64,000 nt of DNA from Bacteroidaceae bacterium. Its GTDB lineage: Bacteria > Bacteroidota > Bacteroidia > Bacteroidales > Bacteroidaceae. The translations under genes and the position numbers were made by a program. Location of the stretch: NCBI GenBank assembly GCA_902362375.1, contig CABIVS010000014.1, positions 25,016 to 89,015 of the forward strand. Reading direction: 5' to 3'. Below are positions 25,589 through 35,037 of this stretch, in pieces; position 1 is the first letter of the stretch; each line of letters begins with the position of its first letter. The notes beneath the pieces are model-generated. The model searched no databases. It was not told the DNA's origin and saw nothing but the letters and a program-made list of their open reading frames with translations.

Positions 25589-26257
25589 ATGGCAAAATTC
25601 GATAAAATAGCCGTATTAAATAAGATCGGCTCTACAGGAATGGTTCCTGTATTCTATCACAAAGACGCAGAAGTTGCAAAGAAAGTAGTAAAGGCTTGTT
25701 ATGACGGTGGTGTTCGTGCTTTCGAATTCACAAATCGTGGTGACTTTGCACAGGAAGTATTTGCTGAAATCGTTAAGTTCGCAGCAAAAGAATGTCCTGA
25801 AATGGCAATTGGTATCGGTTCTATCGTTGATCCGGCTACTGCTGCTATGTACTTGCAACTGGGCGCTAACTTCGTAGTAGGTCCGTTGTTCAACCCTGAA
25901 ATAGCTAAGGTATGTAACCGTCGTTCGGTTGCTTACACTCCGGGATGCGGTTCTGTATCGGAAGTTGGTTTTGCACAGGAAGTAGGTTGCGATCTTTGCA
26001 AAGTATTCCCGGGTGATGTTTATGGAACTAACTTTGTAAAAGGCTTGATGGCTCCGATGCCATGGTCTAAGCTGATGGTAACAGGTGGGGTAGAACCTAC
26101 TAAGGAAAACCTGACTGCATGGATCAAAGCCGGTGTATTCTGTGTAGGTATGGGCTCTAAACTGTTCCCGAAAGATAAGGTGGCAGCAGAAGACTGGGCT
26201 TATGTAACTGCCAAATGTGAAGAAGCTCTCGGTTATATCGCTGAAGCTCGTAAATAA
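25589..26257 (+). CDS. kdgA: KDPG/KHG aldolase
   Basis: This is a 222-residue class I aldolase of the Eda type. It splits 2-keto-3-deoxy-6-phosphogluconate to pyruvate and glyceraldehyde 3-phosphate. The Schiff-base lysine is Lys138 in CKVFPGD, and the conserved general-acid/base Glu46 lies in RAFEFTNRG. The phosphate-binding region is [10 protein letters not shown]. It completes the pathway begun by UxaA and KdgK. Two hairpins follow the stop codon, so it ends the operon. Confidence 0.93.
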   Translation: MAKFDKIAVLNKIGSTGMVPVFYHKDAEVAKKVVKACYDGGVRAFEFTNRGDFAQEVFAEIVKFAAKECPEMAIGIGSIVDPATAAMYLQLGANFVVGPLFNPEIAKVCNRRSVAYTPGCGSVSEVGFAQEVGCDLCKVFPGDVYGTNFVKGLMAPMPWSKLMVTGGVEPTKENLTAWIKAGVFCVGMGSKLFPKDKVAAEDWAYVTAKCEEALGYIAEARK

Positions 26258-26287
26258 GATTAGAGAGCGAAAGCTTATCTATGATAA

Positions 26288-26313
26288 AAAGAGGTTGATG
26301 CGACAGCCTCTTT
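26288..26313 (+). terminator. Hairpin downstream of kdgA
   Basis: A 10-bp stem (26288-26297 with 26304-26313, one G:U pair) closes over ATGCGA and ends in TTT. It is the first of two hairpins after the operon. Confidence 0.6.
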
Positions 26314-26370
26314 AAAATATGCCTCGAGGGTTAGTTAGTTTAGTTAGTATATGAGGCATATTTTCATTTT
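26314..26370 (+). terminator. Second hairpin with T-rich tail downstream of kdgA
   Basis: A 12-bp stem (26314-26325 with 26353-26364) encloses a loop of TTAGTTAGT repeats and is followed by CATTTTG. It probably acts with the hairpin just before it. Confidence 0.6.
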
Positions 26371-26394
26371 GTTTAAAGGTGTTTAAAGGGGATA

Positions 26395-26432
26395 GGCCAT
26401 CGGAATGAGTGACTCATTTCGGTGGCTTGTTT
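26395..26432. terminator. Hairpin with T run
   Basis: A stem of about 14 bp with G:U pairs (GCCATCGGAATGAG with CTCATTTCGGTGGC) is followed by TTGTTTTTTT on the plus strand. It may be a third terminator for the kdg operon or serve the small minus-strand ORF at 26435. Confidence 0.5.
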
Positions 26433-26434
26433 TT

Positions 26435-26725
26435 TTATTTCCTTTTTATATGCTGTCGATGTTCGAATATATAAATGGGCAGGAATATTAATAAGAAGCA
26501 TAGAACACTGATGAGGGGCAGATAACGGTTGTAGAGATACTCTCCCTCTTGGGGAGGAGCACTTAACAAGCATCTTAAGCAATCGCAGTCCATATCCTGA
26601 CTGTCATGCTGGCAAAACAAAAAGCAGAAAGTAAAGAGGACGATGCCTAATAACAGGCAGATGATTAGTAGATTTCTGCGATAATGTGCATGTCTTTTGT
26701 CGGGGTTTGATAAAGAAGAAACCAT
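26435..26725 (-). CDS. Small two-span membrane protein with Cys cluster (uncertain)
   Basis: The 96-residue ORF encodes two strong membrane spans (about 20-39 and 70-88) joined by a loop with five cysteines in the pattern C..DMDCDCLRC. I do not recognise the family. It follows the Hmu operon in the same direction, but a hairpin at 26768-26801 separates it from hmuV. It may be a read-through gene of that operon. The hydrophobic pattern and lack of a better overlapping frame support it, but length alone is weak evidence. Confidence 0.5.
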   Translation of the reverse strand: MVSSLSNPDKRHAHYRRNLLIICLLLGIVLFTFCFLFCQHDSQDMDCDCLRCLLSAPPQEGEYLYNRYLPLISVLCFLLIFLPIYIFEHRQHIKRK

Positions 26726-26767
26726 GTTTTGTTCTGATAGTTATCAATGTAAAATGAAAGAAATAAA

Positions 26768-26801
26768 GGGCAGGCAATGCCTGAATAGGATTGTCCTGCC
26801 C
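26768..26801 (-). terminator. Terminator of the Hmu operon
   Basis: GGGCAGG (26768-26774) pairs with CCTGCCC (26795-26801), with further weak pairing inside. On the minus strand it is followed by TTTATTTCTTT. It lies about 40 nt past the hmuV stop. Confidence 0.65.
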
Positions 26802-26841
26802 GATACTATTGATTATTGGTAGGAAATATACTTATTAATGG

Positions 26842-27180
26842 TTATTCCGGAACATAAATAATCTCACCGTTATCCAGTTCGTAGGCTATCCCCACTTTTT
26901 TTCCTCTTTTCCCAGAATCCTCCTCTTTCTGGCCGGAAGGTTTGTAAGTATTGATTTTCTTTCCTTCCTTGGAGATGATTTCCATATTTTCCTTACCAGG
27001 GTTCTTCACGATGGTGAAATCTTCCTGTCCGAAAACTTCCGTCATATTCATATGCATTACCATTGCTACCATCAATGCTACGGCAAATACCATCGCCACG
27101 TCGAACAGGTTTACTACTACACTTAGCGGGTCGGTATCCTCTTCTTTGAGGAATTTGCTGACTCTTCTATTTCTTTTCAT
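26842..27180 (-). CDS. hmuV: DUF2149-type membrane protein, HmuV-like
   Basis: This 112-residue protein has one membrane span (about 28-45, VVNLFDVAMVFAVALMVAMV) and a short periplasmic tail. The layout is like ExbD/TolR and fits the DUF2149 family. In the Porphyromonas gingivalis hmuYRSTUV operon the last gene has this form. It probably pairs with the MotA/TolQ/ExbB-type protein encoded just upstream to energise haem transport or dechelation. The two genes overlap by 14 nt. Confidence 0.75.
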   Translation of the reverse strand: MKRNRRVSKFLKEEDTDPLSVVVNLFDVAMVFAVALMVAMVMHMNMTEVFGQEDFTIVKNPGKENMEIISKEGKKINTYKPSGQKEEDSGKRGKKVGIAYELDNGEIIYVPE

Positions 27181-27775
27181 TATTGGACTCTCCGGTTGTT
27201 TCGTTTAATACTCTTGATACATAATCGAGGTTGTTGACATCTTTGGCATACCAACGTTGTTTGAACTGCATGGATATCAATCCTACAGCACTAATAACCA
27301 AACCCACAACAGTCGTCGCAAATACTACCTGCATATTATATGCCATTCCGGAGATGTCTCCTGTAGAAAGTCCCACAAGTGCCGGACTCATGGAAATCAA
27401 TGTTCCTATCAATCCGAGAACCGGACCTATCTTAGCCATCATTTTAGAAAGAGACACATCTTTCTCTGCTTCATTCTCGAATTTTGTTATCAGGAAGTCA
27501 GAGTAATCTGCACTGGCCGGATGGTAGAGCAGGTCGCGGAGATAGCCCATATATAGTGAATTGTCTTTGTCGGGTAAAGCTGCTTTCAAATCGTCTATCC
27601 GTGCATCTTTAATGAGTTGGTCCAGTGCTTTGTCATTTTTACGTTTGGTCATGTACATGTTGTAGGTGCCTCCGATCAAAATCAGTGAGCGAACGAACAG
27701 GCACAGCAAAATAATGATATCGGGTATAAGTAAACTGTTTGCTACCCAGAATAATAATTTAGAAATGAGTTCCAT
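27167..27775 (-). CDS. hmuU: MotA/TolQ/ExbB-type proton channel protein, HmuU-like
   Basis: This 202-residue protein has an N-terminal span (about 10-35) and two later spans (about 110-130 and 145-170). The family signature is KIGPVLGLIGTLISMSPALVGLSTGDISGMAYNMQVVFATTVVGLVISAVG (positions about 115-165), typical of TolQ/ExbB proton channels. Together with the DUF2149 protein it likely forms a proton-driven energising complex dedicated to the haem system. Confidence 0.82.
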   Translation of the reverse strand: MELISKLLFWVANSLLIPDIIILLCLFVRSLILIGGTYNMYMTKRKNDKALDQLIKDARIDDLKAALPDKDNSLYMGYLRDLLYHPASADYSDFLITKFENEAEKDVSLSKMMAKIGPVLGLIGTLISMSPALVGLSTGDISGMAYNMQVVFATTVVGLVISAVGLISMQFKQRWYAKDVNNLDYVSRVLNETTGESNNEKK

Positions 27776-27784
27776 ATATATTTT

Positions 27785-28498
27785 TTATTGATTGATTTTA
27801 CTTCTTTTTTTAAATTCTCTACGTTGTAATAAAGGCCATTTCAGTTTGTTCCAGGCAAATCCGATAAGAAACAGGACAACGAACAGACCGATGGATAAGA
27901 TAATAGCTTTCCAGTTGAGCGCCTCTTCGGTGGCAGCATAGGTCGTTTTCCCATTGACAGTGGTCAGTAGTCCGAGGATGCAGATGAATAAGCTGACAAG
28001 GAAATGAACTTCCAACCGGAGATCGTCTTCGGGTACAAGATACTTCATCAACCGGCTTAACAATGGGATGGCGATAACCACTGTCCCTGCTAGTGACCAG
28101 GCTGTCACTGAAAAGTCTACGCCAGGTAACCGGAAGATAGCTTCTGTGAGATAGTAGAATAATACGGGGAAAAGCAACAAGCTGGGATACCAGCGAAGTA
28201 ATTCCGCCCACCATACATTTTTCTTGCCATAAAGTCCGCGCAGGAAAGCCACGCAATAGCCGAAGCAGAGTGCTGACTCAAGCGTTATGATAATAGCCAT
28301 GTTTTGCAATGCTTCCGTGTTCTGCAGATAATCAGCAATCTGTGTCTTTGACTGGAGAATAGCATACTGCCAGGTGCCGGCCACAAAAAGACCGGCAATC
28401 AGGCTGTATATTACGGTTTGCCAAAGTTTCCAGAAACTGAGTTTGAAACTGCAGTTAATCACGATAAACAGCATTAATATGTGAATGATTAACTCCAT
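27785..28498 (-). CDS. hmuT: Polytopic membrane protein, HmuT-like
   Basis: This 237-residue protein has about seven hydrophobic spans and ends in a basic tail. I do not see a recognised enzymatic motif. Its place between the CobN-like gene and the ExbB-like gene corresponds to HmuT in the P. gingivalis operon. It may be the permease or an anchor for HmuS. The gene is 9 nt from hmuU and 6 nt from hmuS, so the four genes are translated as a tight unit. Confidence 0.68.
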   Translation of the reverse strand: MELIIHILMLFIVINCSFKLSFWKLWQTVIYSLIAGLFVAGTWQYAILQSKTQIADYLQNTEALQNMAIIITLESALCFGYCVAFLRGLYGKKNVWWAELLRWYPSLLLFPVLFYYLTEAIFRLPGVDFSVTAWSLAGTVVIAIPLLSRLMKYLVPEDDLRLEVHFLVSLFICILGLLTTVNGKTTYAATEEALNWKAIILSIGLFVVLFLIGFAWNKLKWPLLQRREFKKRSKINQ

Positions 28499-28504
28499 AT
28501 TACA

Positions 28505-31500
28505 TTACTTTTTCCGTTTCTTTTTAAGTATTAGCAACATGACAACAAATGCTACCAGAACAATACCTGCGATAAGGCCTCCATTCAAAGAGTTTTGCTC
28601 TTCCTGTGCCCCTTGTACGGCATCGCTCGATTGTTTCTTCAATACCATGCCTCCTTTGGTCGCTTCTCCGTCCAAGGTGGCTTGTTTCATTTGTTTCAGT
28701 TCCTTGTTGTAGTTGGCTGCGGTTTGCGCATCTACTTGAGAGGCGATGAACTGCTGTAATTTGGCATTGTCTCCGGTAAATCCGCTGCCCGAAGGACCGA
28801 ACTGTCTGACAAGGTCTGTATGCAGCTTGGCAATATTGGAGAGTTGCTCCGGAGAGGCTTTCCAATATCCTTTGCGGGCAGTTTCCATCATCACGGCAGT
28901 CACTTCCTGTAAAGCTGCGGGATTCTGTTTTTCAAAGAAGTCTTTTACATTCAGTTTGTATTTGTCTTTGACATATACATCATATATGTTATCCCAAAGT
29001 TCCTTGTCGATAGCAGTAGGTTTCATCACATTCCAGCCATACGTATTCGTTACAGTCTGGGCAACCTCGCTTGCAGCAGAAGAACCGCCTTTCATTTTCT
29101 CTTTGATATAGGTAGGATTCAGAATCGTTGTACGGCTTTCTACACCGACTGCTTCTTTAAGTTCCTGCATTTTCATGTTGTTGCGGTTCCGGTAGTCGCT
29201 AAGATAAGCGTCCGGGTCTTTACCCGTAACATTGCGTACGGCAAGATTCATACCTCCCATAAATTCATATACGTGGTCGAGGCTCAATGCTCCCCAAGTG
29301 TTGCTTTGGCGGGGCTGAACGACCACATCAGTACTGTTCAATGCTGCTTCAAAAGCAAATTTCTGAAAGACTTCCCAGTGTTTTTCGTCACCGTAGAAGG
29401 CTCCCATATTGTTGAGGTAAGTATCTGCAATTTCCGATTCACTTTCCCAACGGTCGCCGGATTCCACCATTCCTTGAATTCCTGTACCATACATGCCATT
29501 AGCACCTCCGAATACTCGGAAAGAAGCCATTTCGCGTGCATCTTTCGGACTGACACCTTTTTCGGTCAACACTCTTTCAGCTTCTACCACACTGGCGGCT
29601 ACCTGATTTTCAAACTTGTCATCTCTCGCTGCCGCAGCCATTTCTACTGCGCGGTTAATCAGGAAGAGGCGGGAAGCGGCGATATCACGGAGTTGTCCGG
29701 AAGTCTGGACTACTACGTCGATACGCGGACGTCCCAGTTCGGCTGAAGGAATCAGTTTTAGATCACTGACACGACCGAATGCATCACGAACAGGTTCTAC
29801 TCCCAGCATATACAGTACTTGAGCAATAGTAGCCCCACCGGTTTCTATAAATTCGGAAGACCAGAGAGTATAACTCACTTTACGTGGAATTGAATCATTG
29901 TGACGTTGCTTGTAAGTATCAATCGTTTGTTTGGCTAAAGCGATACCTTTTTCCCAAGCGGATTCTGTAGGAGTTGCTTCGGCATTGATAGCATACATAT
30001 TACGTCCGGTTGGTAAAGCATTCGGATTAGCAATCGGATCACCTCCGGGAGTAGGAGCGGTGTATCCACCTTCCAATGCATTCATCAGACTGCTTAACTC
30101 TTTTTCGGGACTTGTCAGAAGTGCGTTCTTGTAGTTGCCTACATTCTTGATTGTACGTTCTACTTCAGCGATGGCAAGTGCCAGTTCGATTTCTTCTTTA
30201 TTGTATTCTTTCGGAGCTTTTCCCATAGCGGCCATCATGGCAGCCATACCTTGAGGTTTTTCTTTATTAGCTTTCATTCCGGCTTCCATTTTCTTCAATG
30301 CTTCCGGACTTGCTCCCATAGACTTAGCCATTTTCATAGCTTTTTTAGGATCCATGTTGGCGCCCATTTTCTTCATAGCCTCTTTCATGCTTTCGGGCAT
30401 TTGACCATGAGGAGAACCCTCTTTAGAGACAGATGCCGGATGTCCTTTACCAGCTTTCTTTTCATCGGATTGTTCACTCTTTGCCGATGCAGCCATCATC
30501 ATTGCCATCATACCTTTCGGAGCATTGCGGTCTGCCTCTATTTGACGAGCCTTGGCTAGTTCCTGTGCGGTGATACCGGCTGTACGACAAATCAGTTCAT
30601 CTGTGGCCAGTGCAGGATTAGCGAGCAACTTTTCTACCAGATGGCGAGCAGGAGTCAAGTACTGTTGTGTAAAGAGGCTGCGATGCTTGCTAACAGCATC
30701 TGTCGCTTTACCACGTTGCTTGTCAAGAGCCAGCAGACTGTATGCGATAGGTTCTGTAGCCATTGCATAGACGGAAGAAGTGATCCGTTCCGTTTCATAA
30801 GGAACTCCCATAGTGTAGAGTTGTCCGGTGATTTTTTCGGTAGCCAGTTCTTCTGCGAAGTTTTCTACACGGGCGATTTCATCTTCCGTATATGGCTTGT
30901 TAGCAATGCTATCCAAACCTAAATCACGGTGAATTCCCATTTTCACAGTCAGCGTTTTGACAGCTAATGATTCCTGATCTTTATTCTCTTTGTGAGAGTT
31001 ATTGTAAATCTTGATTTTTTCCATCAGCTCCCGATAAATGCCGCGTACACTGCTTTCAAGGAAAGGCGGAGTGAGGTATGACTGTATGGTGGCATACGAA
31101 CGGCGTTTAGCCATCATTCCTTCACCAACATTACCAATAGAGTAGATATAGAAGTGCGGAACTGCTCCAACCAGGCGATCCGGCCAGTCGTTGCTGCACA
31201 ATGCCACTTGTTTTCTGGGAGTAAATTCAAGACTTCCGTGTGTACCGAAATGGATCAGTGCGTCAGCCTTGAAACCATGTTGCATCCACAGATAGGAAGC
31301 AATATAAGTATGAGGAGGAGCCATATTAGTGCCATGAATCACTTGGAAGGAGTTGTCTCCGCTTCCGGCGGCATTTTGTGGCATTAAGACTACATTCCCG
31401 AATTGCAGACGAGCAATACCCAATTTACCGTCGTTGGTCGCCATATAGTTGCCGGGGAATTCGCCGAAAGCATCCACCACTTCCTGATATTTTTCAGGGC

Positions 31501-32851
31501 GGAGTGACTCTTTCACCCAACTTTCATATTGATCTTTGGTGATAAGTTCGGGATGCCCTTTTTGCATAAAGTCATTAAAGGCTCCCTCTGCGTAAGAGTT
31601 GAACACAGAGCCTTGAGCCTGTATCATTTTACCCAGTTCTTCAGCATTTGCAGGCAGGCCGGATATGTTGTAACCTTCCTGTTTCATGCGGACTAGAAGA
31701 TTGTATAGGGAAGGAACCACCTCCATACCGGCAGCGGTCAATGCATTTTGCCCCGGACCTTTATAATAGTAGATAGCTACCTTCTTCTCGCTGTTCGGCT
31801 TAGTATCCAGATTCAAATAATTGTTGATTGTGGATACGAAAGTCTTCAAGCGTTCGGGTACTGCATACGAATGGCGCAATCCTTCTTCATCCTCATATTG
31901 TGCAAAGAGAGCGAAAGGACGGATGGCACCGTCAATTTCCGGAGTCACGATACTTTGTGACATAAATCCTCCTGCCATTCCCATCGGATCTTTCTCCCAT
32001 TCATCTACCAGACTGTTGATGGTGAGTGGAGCAAACAAGAGGATGTTCTTAGTTTTCAGATAATCCACCATTTTGTCTCCCATGCGTCCGTGTGCCATGT
32101 TGATGATTGCGTCGGGCTGCACTTCGTCAATGAACGACATAAATTTCGTCATTGACTGAACCGGATAAACATTGTAACCTTCTTTTTCAAGAGCCTCAAT
32201 AAGTCCGGTGGCATCAGCCATTTGTCCGGTTATCATGATTTTACGTGCCCCTTCTTTATAAAGACGGTTGTCCTTCATGAATTTCTCATAATCTGCTACG
32301 GTGAGGAACTCCAGTTCATCATCCGGGTTGGTGAGTCCGGCGTGATAGAGCATGTCGCTGGGTCTTTCTGCCGGGTCTTCCACTTCCGGTATGGAAGAGA
32401 TTTTACCGTCAATAGCTTTACGGATATAATTCAGCATATTCCGGTAGTTGGTCTTTCCTCCGTTGGTCAGATAACCTCGTATCAGATTCTGTTGTACGCT
32501 GTCCAGATTACAAATGTTGTTGGCCGGGTTGGTAGCCATGGAAGTATATACAGGAATACCTTTGTCGGCAGCCTGTTGTATCTGTTGACGTTGTTCCTCA
32601 ACGATACGCAGACCCATTCCGTTGATGAATACCATGTCGTAACCGGTCAGACGGTCGAGGTTGTCGAGCGATACTTCACTGAGTTTGATGGATGAATTGT
32701 CGTTGGCTTTCGATATACTTCCCTGCTGTATGGTCTGGAAGTTGATGAAAGCAATCTTTGTAGGACTGAACCAGGTATTCCATACGGATATCCCTATCAG
32801 AGCTGCAGCAACGATGCATACACCTAAGATGATTTTACTTTTCTTTTTCAT
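28505..32851 (-). CDS. hmuS: CobN-like chelatase/dechelatase HmuS, membrane-anchored
   Basis: This 1448-residue protein belongs to the CobN/Mg-chelatase H-subunit family (landmarks HFGTHGSLEFTPRKQVALCSNDWPD, NVGEGMMAKRRSY, VVQTSGQLRDIAASR and FGGANGMYGTGI). In haem operons this family member (HmuS) has been linked to removing iron from haem. It differs from cobalamin-type CobN in having an N-terminal span (about 5-25) and a C-terminal span with a KKKRKK tail (about 1420-1448), which puts the bulk in the periplasm. Residues about 775-880 are a Met-, Lys- and Ala-rich low-complexity insert. No CobS/CobT-type partner is encoded nearby. Confidence 0.87.
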   Translation of the reverse strand: MKKKSKIILGVCIVAAALIGISVWNTWFSPTKIAFINFQTIQQGSISKANDNSSIKLSEVSLDNLDRLTGYDMVFINGMGLRIVEEQRQQIQQAADKGIPVYTSMATNPANNICNLDSVQQNLIRGYLTNGGKTNYRNMLNYIRKAIDGKISSIPEVEDPAERPSDMLYHAGLTNPDDELEFLTVADYEKFMKDNRLYKEGARKIMITGQMADATGLIEALEKEGYNVYPVQSMTKFMSFIDEVQPDAIINMAHGRMGDKMVDYLKTKNILLFAPLTINSLVDEWEKDPMGMAGGFMSQSIVTPEIDGAIRPFALFAQYEDEEGLRHSYAVPERLKTFVSTINNYLNLDTKPNSEKKVAIYYYKGPGQNALTAAGMEVVPSLYNLLVRMKQEGYNISGLPANAEELGKMIQAQGSVFNSYAEGAFNDFMQKGHPELITKDQYESWVKESLRPEKYQEVVDAFGEFPGNYMATNDGKLGIARLQFGNVVLMPQNAAGSGDNSFQVIHGTNMAPPHTYIASYLWMQHGFKADALIHFGTHGSLEFTPRKQVALCSNDWPDRLVGAVPHFYIYSIGNVGEGMMAKRRSYATIQSYLTPPFLESSVRGIYRELMEKIKIYNNSHKENKDQESLAVKTLTVKMGIHRDLGLDSIANKPYTEDEIARVENFAEELATEKITGQLYTMGVPYETERITSSVYAMATEPIAYSLLALDKQRGKATDAVSKHRSLFTQQYLTPARHLVEKLLANPALATDELICRTAGITAQELAKARQIEADRNAPKGMMAMMMAASAKSEQSDEKKAGKGHPASVSKEGSPHGQMPESMKEAMKKMGANMDPKKAMKMAKSMGASPEALKKMEAGMKANKEKPQGMAAMMAAMGKAPKEYNKEEIELALAIAEVERTIKNVGNYKNALLTSPEKELSSLMNALEGGYTAPTPGGDPIANPNALPTGRNMYAINAEATPTESAWEKGIALAKQTIDTYKQRHNDSIPRKVSYTLWSSEFIETGGATIAQVLYMLGVEPVRDAFGRVSDLKLIPSAELGRPRIDVVVQTSGQLRDIAASRLFLINRAVEMAAAARDDKFENQVAASVVEAERVLTEKGVSPKDAREMASFRVFGGANGMYGTGIQGMVESGDRWESESEIADTYLNNMGAFYGDEKHWEVFQKFAFEAALNSTDVVVQPRQSNTWGALSLDHVYEFMGGMNLAVRNVTGKDPDAYLSDYRNRNNMKMQELKEAVGVESRTTILNPTYIKEKMKGGSSAASEVAQTVTNTYGWNVMKPTAIDKELWDNIYDVYVKDKYKLNVKDFFEKQNPAALQEVTAVMMETARKGYWKASPEQLSNIAKLHTDLVRQFGPSGSGFTGDNAKLQQFIASQVDAQTAANYNKELKQMKQATLDGEATKGGMVLKKQSSDAVQGAQEEQNSLNGGLIAGIVLVAFVVMLLILKKKRKK

Positions 32852-32889
32852 TTCTCTTATTTTTAGCTTTGTATGTAGTTTTATCTTTT

Positions 32890-35037
32890 TTATTTTTTGA
32901 AGAACCTGTCTACGTCTAATGCAAGTCCGATGGAGAAGTTGGTTCCCCGGGTATAAGGAGAGTTTGCGTCATAATAGCTCGGAACATAATTAAATATGTT
33001 GTTGACGGCCATATTCAGGCTGACTCCTTTCCAGATCCCTTGTGTCAACGTCAGGTTCCACATCGTATATCCCGGATAAGTCACTCCGGTAGTCCCTTCA
33101 TCCGGATTATTGCCCACATATTTATTGGTTTCTACTTTGGATAACGCACGTCCGTTCAGGGAAAGATTGAATTGATAATTATCCCATGATTTGCCGTATT
33201 CGATACGTGCGGTCGCTGAATGTGGGCGGGTACTGGAGAATTTCATTTGTCCGTCGCGCATAAACTCGTGGAGGTATCCGTAAGAAACACGTATTCCCAG
33301 ACCACAAGGATATTTGGCGGAGGCGTTGATATCTACACCAGCGATGTCTACTTTCTCTGTATTGATATATAGCTGTGCCCATCTTCCGTCAGTGTCGCGG
33401 AATGAAGTCAGGTCGATCCGGTCATTGACAAGGTTGTAATATCCCGAAACGGTAAAATTGTAACGGTTCTTGGTATATTCCGCCGAGAGCGAGAAGTTAT
33501 GGCTCGTTTCCGATTTCAGGTCGGGATTACCATAAATCATCATGGCATTTGCCATGTCGAAGTTCATATACATTTCTTTGAGGGTAGGAGAGCGGAATCC
33601 CTGTGAGTATGAACCACGGAGGGAGCAGTTGGCTATTTTGTACATCAATCCGATGTGCGGAGATATATGACGCACGTTAGATTGTGAGAAATAGTCGAAA
33701 CGTACCCCGCTGATTACGTTGAAATGTTCGGTCGGGTTCCAGTCGAACTGTCCGAATGCATCTGCCGAGTGCATGGTATAACTTCCATTGTTGGTGAATT
33801 GATAAGACAATAGATAGTCACGCATATAATCTCCTCCTACGGTCAGAATGTTTTTATCGTTGAAGGTGTAATTGTAGAGTGCGCGTACGCTATGTTGCAC
33901 ATTGCTGTAATCGCGGACATCGTATTTGTATGAGGTCAGATAATCACTTTTATCATATTGGTCGAATGTATAGGCAACTTCCAGATTACTCATGATGTTG
34001 AAATCATAGTTGGCTTTCAGACCTCCGCTGAAATCACGATAACGGTCTTTGCTGTCTCCGGTCTTATCCCGTTCGCGGAAATAATAACCTCCGCGTGCAG
34101 TCAGTTTCAACTGTTCAATCGGTCTGTAAACAAGACGTTCTTTCACATTCCATGTGCGGTTTCCGAAGATGGTTGTCACATCTCCTTCCGGTACGTCGTA
34201 AGAATCGGACATTGTGTGTTGCACATTCGTCTGGCTGTTGAATTTACCGGCTTTGAAACTGAAAGTTCCGCCATATCGTTGGTCGTTATGTTCACCGAAG
34301 CGGCTGTTTACATTTAAATTCCATGGGTCCTCGGAATCACGGGTGATGATGTTGATTACGCCACCTACTGCACTGGAACCATAGAGAGTAGAGGCAGCAC
34401 CTTTTACAATCTCTACCCGTTCCACGTTGTCGAGGTTCAATCGGTTGTAGTCGACGTTGTTTAAAGTTTCCCCTGCCAGACGTTCACCATCTACCAGAAA
34501 GAGTACAGAGTTTCCTCCGAATCCCTGCATATTGATTGAAACCTGCTGATCCATTGAATAGGAAAATTCAATGCCCGGCAGTTCCGATTGTAATAATTGT
34601 CCTACGTTGGTTGCATCTACCTTCTTAATATCGTCTGCTGTGATTACACGAGTGATGATAGGAGCATCTTTCAGTAATTTGGGAGTACGTGTACCTGTGA
34701 CAACCACTGTTCCCAGATCAAACTGATCTTCCGACAAGCGGAAACTTAGTCTTTTCTCTTTCCCTACAGTCAGTCTTTTTTCTTGTGGTTGATAGCCTAC
34801 ATACGAGGCGGTGATGAGGTATGTACCGGTTCCGGGGAGTTGTAATGTATATGTTCCGTCGACGGATGTGACGGTTCCGGTTCCTTTACCTTTGATGGAA
34901 ATCGTTGCACCGGGGAGAGGTTCCCCTTCTGTATCAGTAACACGTCCGCTGATGTGATAAGTTGAGTGTTGTGCTAATGTGGTGCAAGTTGCTATAAATG
35001 AAAAAAGCAATAATGATATTATAAATGTAGGTTTCAT
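32890..35037 (-). CDS. hmuR: TonB-dependent haem receptor, HmuR-like
   Basis: This is a 715-residue outer-membrane receptor. It has a signal peptide (1-23), a carboxypeptidase-regulatory-like domain (about 27-110), a plug (about 115-235, with LVDGERLAGETLNNVDYNRL and TLYGSSAVGGVINIITR) and a 22-strand barrel ending in F-K-K after an aromatic strand. Its place between hmuY and hmuS makes haem or a haem-protein complex the likely ligand. I cannot point with confidence to the His residues that bind haem in HmuR-type proteins. The start overlaps the hmuY stop by 4 nt. Confidence 0.85.
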   Translation of the reverse strand: MKPTFIISLLLFSFIATCTTLAQHSTYHISGRVTDTEGEPLPGATISIKGKGTGTVTSVDGTYTLQLPGTGTYLITASYVGYQPQEKRLTVGKEKRLSFRLSEDQFDLGTVVVTGTRTPKLLKDAPIITRVITADDIKKVDATNVGQLLQSELPGIEFSYSMDQQVSINMQGFGGNSVLFLVDGERLAGETLNNVDYNRLNLDNVERVEIVKGAASTLYGSSAVGGVINIITRDSEDPWNLNVNSRFGEHNDQRYGGTFSFKAGKFNSQTNVQHTMSDSYDVPEGDVTTIFGNRTWNVKERLVYRPIEQLKLTARGGYYFRERDKTGDSKDRYRDFSGGLKANYDFNIMSNLEVAYTFDQYDKSDYLTSYKYDVRDYSNVQHSVRALYNYTFNDKNILTVGGDYMRDYLLSYQFTNNGSYTMHSADAFGQFDWNPTEHFNVISGVRFDYFSQSNVRHISPHIGLMYKIANCSLRGSYSQGFRSPTLKEMYMNFDMANAMMIYGNPDLKSETSHNFSLSAEYTKNRYNFTVSGYYNLVNDRIDLTSFRDTDGRWAQLYINTEKVDIAGVDINASAKYPCGLGIRVSYGYLHEFMRDGQMKFSSTRPHSATARIEYGKSWDNYQFNLSLNGRALSKVETNKYVGNNPDEGTTGVTYPGYTMWNLTLTQGIWKGVSLNMAVNNIFNYVPSYYDANSPYTRGTNFSIGLALDVDRFFKK

